A DNA stretch of 7,767 nucleotides from Chloroflexota bacterium (GTDB lineage Bacteria; Chloroflexota; Dehalococcoidia; SM23-28-2; RBG-16-64-32), in NCBI GenBank assembly GCA_022560365.1, contig JADFTG010000047.1, positions 1-7,767 of the forward strand, written 5' to 3'. A program made the position numbers and the translations under genes. Of the stretch, positions 5,076 to 7,767 are shown piece after piece. The notes under the pieces are model-generated. The model was not told where the DNA came from. It made no database searches and saw only the letters and a list, made by a program, of their open reading frames with translations. Numbering within the stretch: position 1 is the stretch's first letter; the number at the start of each line of letters is the position of its first letter.

Positions 5076-7577
5076 TTGGCCAGGATATACCGAGTCCGCC
5101 GCAAGCGGGCACGACAGGCGAACGCTCAGCGCGGCCGCACCTTCCGCTCTCGCCTGACCTCGCTCCTCACGTTGATGCTCTTCGTCGGCGTTCTCGGCAT
5201 CATTGCTGTCGGCGTTGCCAGCTTCATCGTCTACCAGGGCTACGCCAAGGACCTGCGCGAGCCGCAAGAAGTCATCAACTCGAACACCATCGGGTCCAGC
5301 GTCATCTACGATCGTCACGGTAACAAGCTGTACGAGTACGTCCCGGAGTTCGAGGGCCTGCGCGATCCGGTGCCGCTGGCCGAGATCTCGCCGTATCTCC
5401 TCGCCGCCACGATCGCAACGGAAGACGCCAGCTTCTACCGCAACCCCGGCGTTAACTTTAAGGGCCTTGCCCGCGCCGCCTGGGAGAACCTGACGCCGTT
5501 TGGCCCCGGCCTCTTCGAAGGCAGTGGCGGTAGCTCCATCACTCAGCAACTCGCACGCAACATCTACATCGACTTTGATGAGAGGTCGGCGCGCGGAGCC
5601 ACGGGGGTCGAGCGCAAAATCAAGGAGACGGTGATCGCGATCGAGCTCAAACAGAACTACTCCGACGATCAGATCCTGGAGTGGTACCTCAACCAGATCT
5701 TCTACGGCGCCAACGCTTACGGCGCCGAGGCCGCTGCCAGCCAGTTCTTCGGCAAAGACGCAAAGGATCTGACGCTGGCTCAAGCAGCGCTCCTCGCGGG
5801 CCTCCCGCAGGCGCCGGGCGACTACGACCCGACGAACTCCGAGAAGCTCCAGTTTGCCGAGGCGCGCCAGCTCCAGGTCCTCGACCTGATGATCGAACAC
5901 CTGAGCGACGTCAACTCGATCCCGACGGCCGGCGACAAGGACACCCCGCTGCTCACACTCACTGTCGCCGAGATCGAAGCCGCGAAGGACGAACCGCTGG
6001 ACTTCGTCGACACCTCGATCGACATCCTCGCCCCGCACTGGGTCTGGTACGTCGAGGAGCAGGTGGCGAAGATGTGCCACGCCGAACTGTTCGAGCCGCC
6101 CGGCGACATCTCCTGCGACAAGGTCGTACGCCAGGGCGGCCTCCGCATCACCTCCACGATCGACCTCGGCCTCAACTTAATCGCTGAGCGGATCATTGAG
6201 GAAGAGATCTCGCGCACAGAAGAGCAGAACGGCGGGCACAACGCCTCGCTTGTCGCGATCCGCCCGGGCACCGGCGAAATCCTCGCCTACGTCGGCAGCC
6301 GCGATTACGATCGCGAAGACATCGACGGCGAGGTCGACATCGCCCGCTCTCTTCAGTCGCACGGTTCGACGATGAAGGTGTTCACGTATCTCAAGGCGTT
6401 CGAGGACGGCTGGGTGCCATCGACCTTCGTGGAAGACAAGAAGCTCGTGCTGGATGTCGGCGGTCAGCCGCGTGCCGTCAACAACTGGAATAACGCTTTC
6501 CTCGGCAAGATCACGGTCCGCACAGGCCTCTCGCAGTCGGTTAACACTGCGGCCGTGCGTACGCTGATGGACGTGGGCGAAGACCGCATGCGCGACCTCG
6601 CGCACCGCATGGGCATCACCGACCTCCGCCAGGGCGATTGCGGGCCGACGATCACGCTTGGCGCCTGCGAGGTGAAGCTTATCGACCAGACGTTCGCCTA
6701 CGCTGTGCTCGCCAACAACGGCACGATGATCGGCCGCCCGACGTCCGCAGACCTGCCCGACGGCTACCGCCAGCTCGACCAGGTCTCCGTGCTTTCGATC
6801 ACGGACGCCAACGGGAACCCCGTCTACACGTTCAACGACCCGGAAGAGGTGCAGGTGGTCGAGCCCGCTTACGCCTACATGATCACGGACATCCTCTCTC
6901 GAGACGCGATCAACTGGAGCCGGTTGACGATCGACCGGCCGGCTGCCTCCAAGACCGGAACCAGCGAAGAGTTCCGCGACGGCGTGCTGATGGGCTACAC
7001 GCCGGACCTGGCCGTGGGCGTCTGGATGGGCAACGCTGACAACTCGAAGATGGCGCCGAACACGTACTCCCGCGTCGGCTCGGGGCCCATCTGGCGCATC
7101 TTCATGGGAGAAGCGCACGCCTACCTGGAGCTGGAGCCGCGGCCCTTCGAACGGCCGAGCGATGTCTCTCTCATCGACTGCGGTGGCCGAAGCGAAGTCT
7201 TCAAGAAGGGCACATCGGCGGTCAGGTCCGGCGGGTGCAGCGGCCCGGACGGCGCTGGTGGTATCGCGACACCGACGCCCGGAGGCCCGGTGTTCCCGAC
7301 GACTTCCGGCGACCCGACGCCGACGCCGGACAAGCCCAGCGTCTTCTTCTACACCGTCCGCGATGGTGACACGATCGAGTTCGTCGCCGAACTCTTCGCC
7401 GTCGACCTCGAAGACCTGCGCGCGGCGAACGGCATCATCGAGGGGGAGATCATCTTCTCTGGCGACGTGCTCATCATCCCTGGGCAGACGCAGACTAACC
7501 CGAGCCCGGATCCGGATCCCGAACCGGATGTCGAAACCGAGGGCGTTATTGTGCCCGTCCCTTCCGGCGGTGACTGA
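5076..7577 (+). CDS. Class A penicillin-binding protein (transglycosylase/transpeptidase) with C-terminal LysM
   Basis: Bifunctional peptidoglycan synthase, 833 residues. A basic cytoplasmic N-terminus (1-26) precedes one membrane helix (about 27-53), leaving the rest outside. The GT51 transglycosylase polymerises lipid II glycans: E116 in ATEDASFYRNPG, GGSSITQQLARN (151-162) and RKIKE with E184, then ILEWYLNQIFYG. The transpeptidase crosslinks stem peptides: S431-T-M-K434 (nucleophile S431), S488-V-N490 and K626-T-G628. A Thr/Pro-rich linker (about 728-757) leads to a LysM motif, Y759 to G803 (YTVRDGDTIE to VLIIPG), expected to bind glycan GlcNAc, and a Pro/Asp-rich tail to 833. All six cysteines are extracellular and in near pairs (334/347, 522/531, 702/721). 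Two canonical positions differ: N123 replaces the usual histidine of the EDxxFxxHxG motif, and V follows the SxxK lysine instead of P. The TTG start gives a proper N-in signal anchor. It lies 30 nt after the methyltransferase gene. All catalytic residues are present, so I expect an active enzyme. Confidence 0.95.
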   Translation: MARIYRVRRKRARQANAQRGRTFRSRLTSLLTLMLFVGVLGIIAVGVASFIVYQGYAKDLREPQEVINSNTIGSSVIYDRHGNKLYEYVPEFEGLRDPVPLAEISPYLLAATIATEDASFYRNPGVNFKGLARAAWENLTPFGPGLFEGSGGSSITQQLARNIYIDFDERSARGATGVERKIKETVIAIELKQNYSDDQILEWYLNQIFYGANAYGAEAAASQFFGKDAKDLTLAQAALLAGLPQAPGDYDPTNSEKLQFAEARQLQVLDLMIEHLSDVNSIPTAGDKDTPLLTLTVAEIEAAKDEPLDFVDTSIDILAPHWVWYVEEQVAKMCHAELFEPPGDISCDKVVRQGGLRITSTIDLGLNLIAERIIEEEISRTEEQNGGHNASLVAIRPGTGEILAYVGSRDYDREDIDGEVDIARSLQSHGSTMKVFTYLKAFEDGWVPSTFVEDKKLVLDVGGQPRAVNNWNNAFLGKITVRTGLSQSVNTAAVRTLMDVGEDRMRDLAHRMGITDLRQGDCGPTITLGACEVKLIDQTFAYAVLANNGTMIGRPTSADLPDGYRQLDQVSVLSITDANGNPVYTFNDPEEVQVVEPAYAYMITDILSRDAINWSRLTIDRPAASKTGTSEEFRDGVLMGYTPDLAVGVWMGNADNSKMAPNTYSRVGSGPIWRIFMGEAHAYLELEPRPFERPSDVSLIDCGGRSEVFKKGTSAVRSGGCSGPDGAGGIATPTPGGPVFPTTSGDPTPTPDKPSVFFYTVRDGDTIEFVAELFAVDLEDLRAANGIIEGEIIFSGDVLIIPGQTQTNPSPDPDPEPDVETEGVIVPVPSGGD

Positions 7578-7589
7578 CCCGTCCTCCGC

Positions 7590-7619
7590 TTGCTGCAACG
7601 ACTCGTCGGGCAGTAGCCT
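7590..7619 (+). promoter_or_regulatory. Possible promoter for the right-edge gene
   Basis: TTGCTG (7590-7595) is followed after 18 nt by TAGCCT (7614-7619). The -10 candidate ends 9 nt before an ATG at 7629, so that ATG could head a leaderless transcript. Both hexamers are imperfect matches and the region is short, so the call is tentative. It overlaps the weak hairpin at 7593-7613. Confidence 0.25.
7593..7613 (+). other. Weak hairpin after the penicillin-binding protein gene
   Basis: CTGC (7593-7596) pairs with GCAG (7610-7613), enclosing CGA/TCG around a 4-nt loop, with a small internal asymmetry. No T-run follows, so this is not a clear intrinsic terminator. I see no better terminator between 7578 and the window end. 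Confidence 0.2.
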
Positions 7620-7628
7620 GACCCCGAC

Positions 7629-7664
7629 ATGAACCGCGCTGCGGGAAGTCCCACCTGTGGGTGA
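7629..7664 (+). CDS. Possible 11-residue leader peptide
   Basis: ATG at 7629 opens an 11-codon reading frame (MNRAAGSPTCG) ending in TGA at 7662-7664. It has no Shine-Dalgarno but sits 9 nt after a TAnnnT box. Its stop overlaps the beginning of the longer frame that starts at GTG 7657, an arrangement that would allow translational coupling. So short a frame can easily occur by chance; I report it because of its position. Confidence 0.15.
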   Translation: MNRAAGSPTCG

Positions 7665-7767
7665 CGAGGATCGCGGTCGCTCTTTCATCCGCCGCCAGCG
7701 CCCCGGTTCGGGTGAAGGCGGGCGCAAAGCTAAGGAACCAAAGCCTGAAGACGAAGGTCGGCGCCCC
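7657..7767 (+). CDS. Possible start of a further gene, unrecognised, cut by the right edge
   Basis: From GTG at 7657 the frame stays open for 37 codons to the end of the window. The peptide starts VGDEDRGRSFIRRQ and continues rich in Gly, Lys, Arg, Glu and Pro, like a disordered charged N-terminus. GGGAAG lies about 8 nt upstream of the GTG as a modest ribosome-binding site. An in-frame TGA at 7630-7632 limits how far upstream the gene can begin. There is no recognisable domain, and an open frame of this length is not significant in GC-rich DNA. It could equally be untranslated leader. Confidence 0.3.
   Translation, partial: MGDEDRGRSFIRRQRPGSGEGGRKAKEPKPEDEGRRP

Noticed and set aside
5031..6080. 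349-codon minus-strand open frame opposite the transglycosylase region
   Set aside because: Antisense to well-conserved GT51 motifs, of skewed composition and without recognisable domains.
6177..7727. 516-codon open frame on the minus strand across the PBP gene
   Set aside because: It is exactly antisense to the transpeptidase, LysM and tail coding sequence, rich in Arg, Asp and Val, and matches no family. Long antisense frames are expected in GC-rich genes.

Overview
The window is about 7.8 kb of GC-rich bacterial chromosome, densely packed with ordinary core-metabolism and cell-wall genes. There are no mobile elements, RNA genes or CRISPR arrays. High GC, GTG/TTG starts and a bifunctional penicillin-binding protein with a threonine/proline linker, a LysM tail and an 'NPGV' form of the transglycosylase motif suggest a Chloroflexota-like organism. 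That placement rests on recalled family features, not on a search, and is moderate to low in confidence.

Layout. The left half (1-4162) is on the minus strand. In transcription order it holds gatC, gatA, a metal-dependent D-threonine aldolase/D-serine dehydratase-like PLP enzyme, and a class I/II aminotransferase that runs off the left edge only a few codons before its expected end. gatC and gatA are 2 nt apart and the PLP enzyme begins 34 nt after gatA, so these three look like one operon. The aminotransferase follows after 97 nt, with a good candidate promoter of its own and a strong ribosome-binding site. gatB, needed for a working GatCAB amidotransferase, is not in the window.

A 139-bp divergent intergenic region (4163-4301) separates gatC from the rightward genes. 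It holds the most unusual non-coding sequence here: a phased array of 7-bp GACAAGA-like units followed by the same units in inverted orientation, giving a 12-bp inverted repeat.

The right half (4302-7577) is on the plus strand: a SAM-dependent methyltransferase, then, after 30 nt, a large class A penicillin-binding protein (GT51 transglycosylase, transpeptidase, Thr/Pro linker, LysM, acidic Pro-rich tail) that starts at TTG. After it comes a short stretch with a possible promoter, an 11-codon mini-ORF and the possible beginning of another rightward gene cut by the window edge.

Taken together, the left half covers tRNA-dependent amidation and PLP-dependent amino-acid metabolism, and the right half covers peptidoglycan assembly. 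I see no evidence for a novel multi-gene system. The points most worth checking are the heptad element, the LysM-tailed PBP with three close cysteine pairs, and the arrangement at the right edge.
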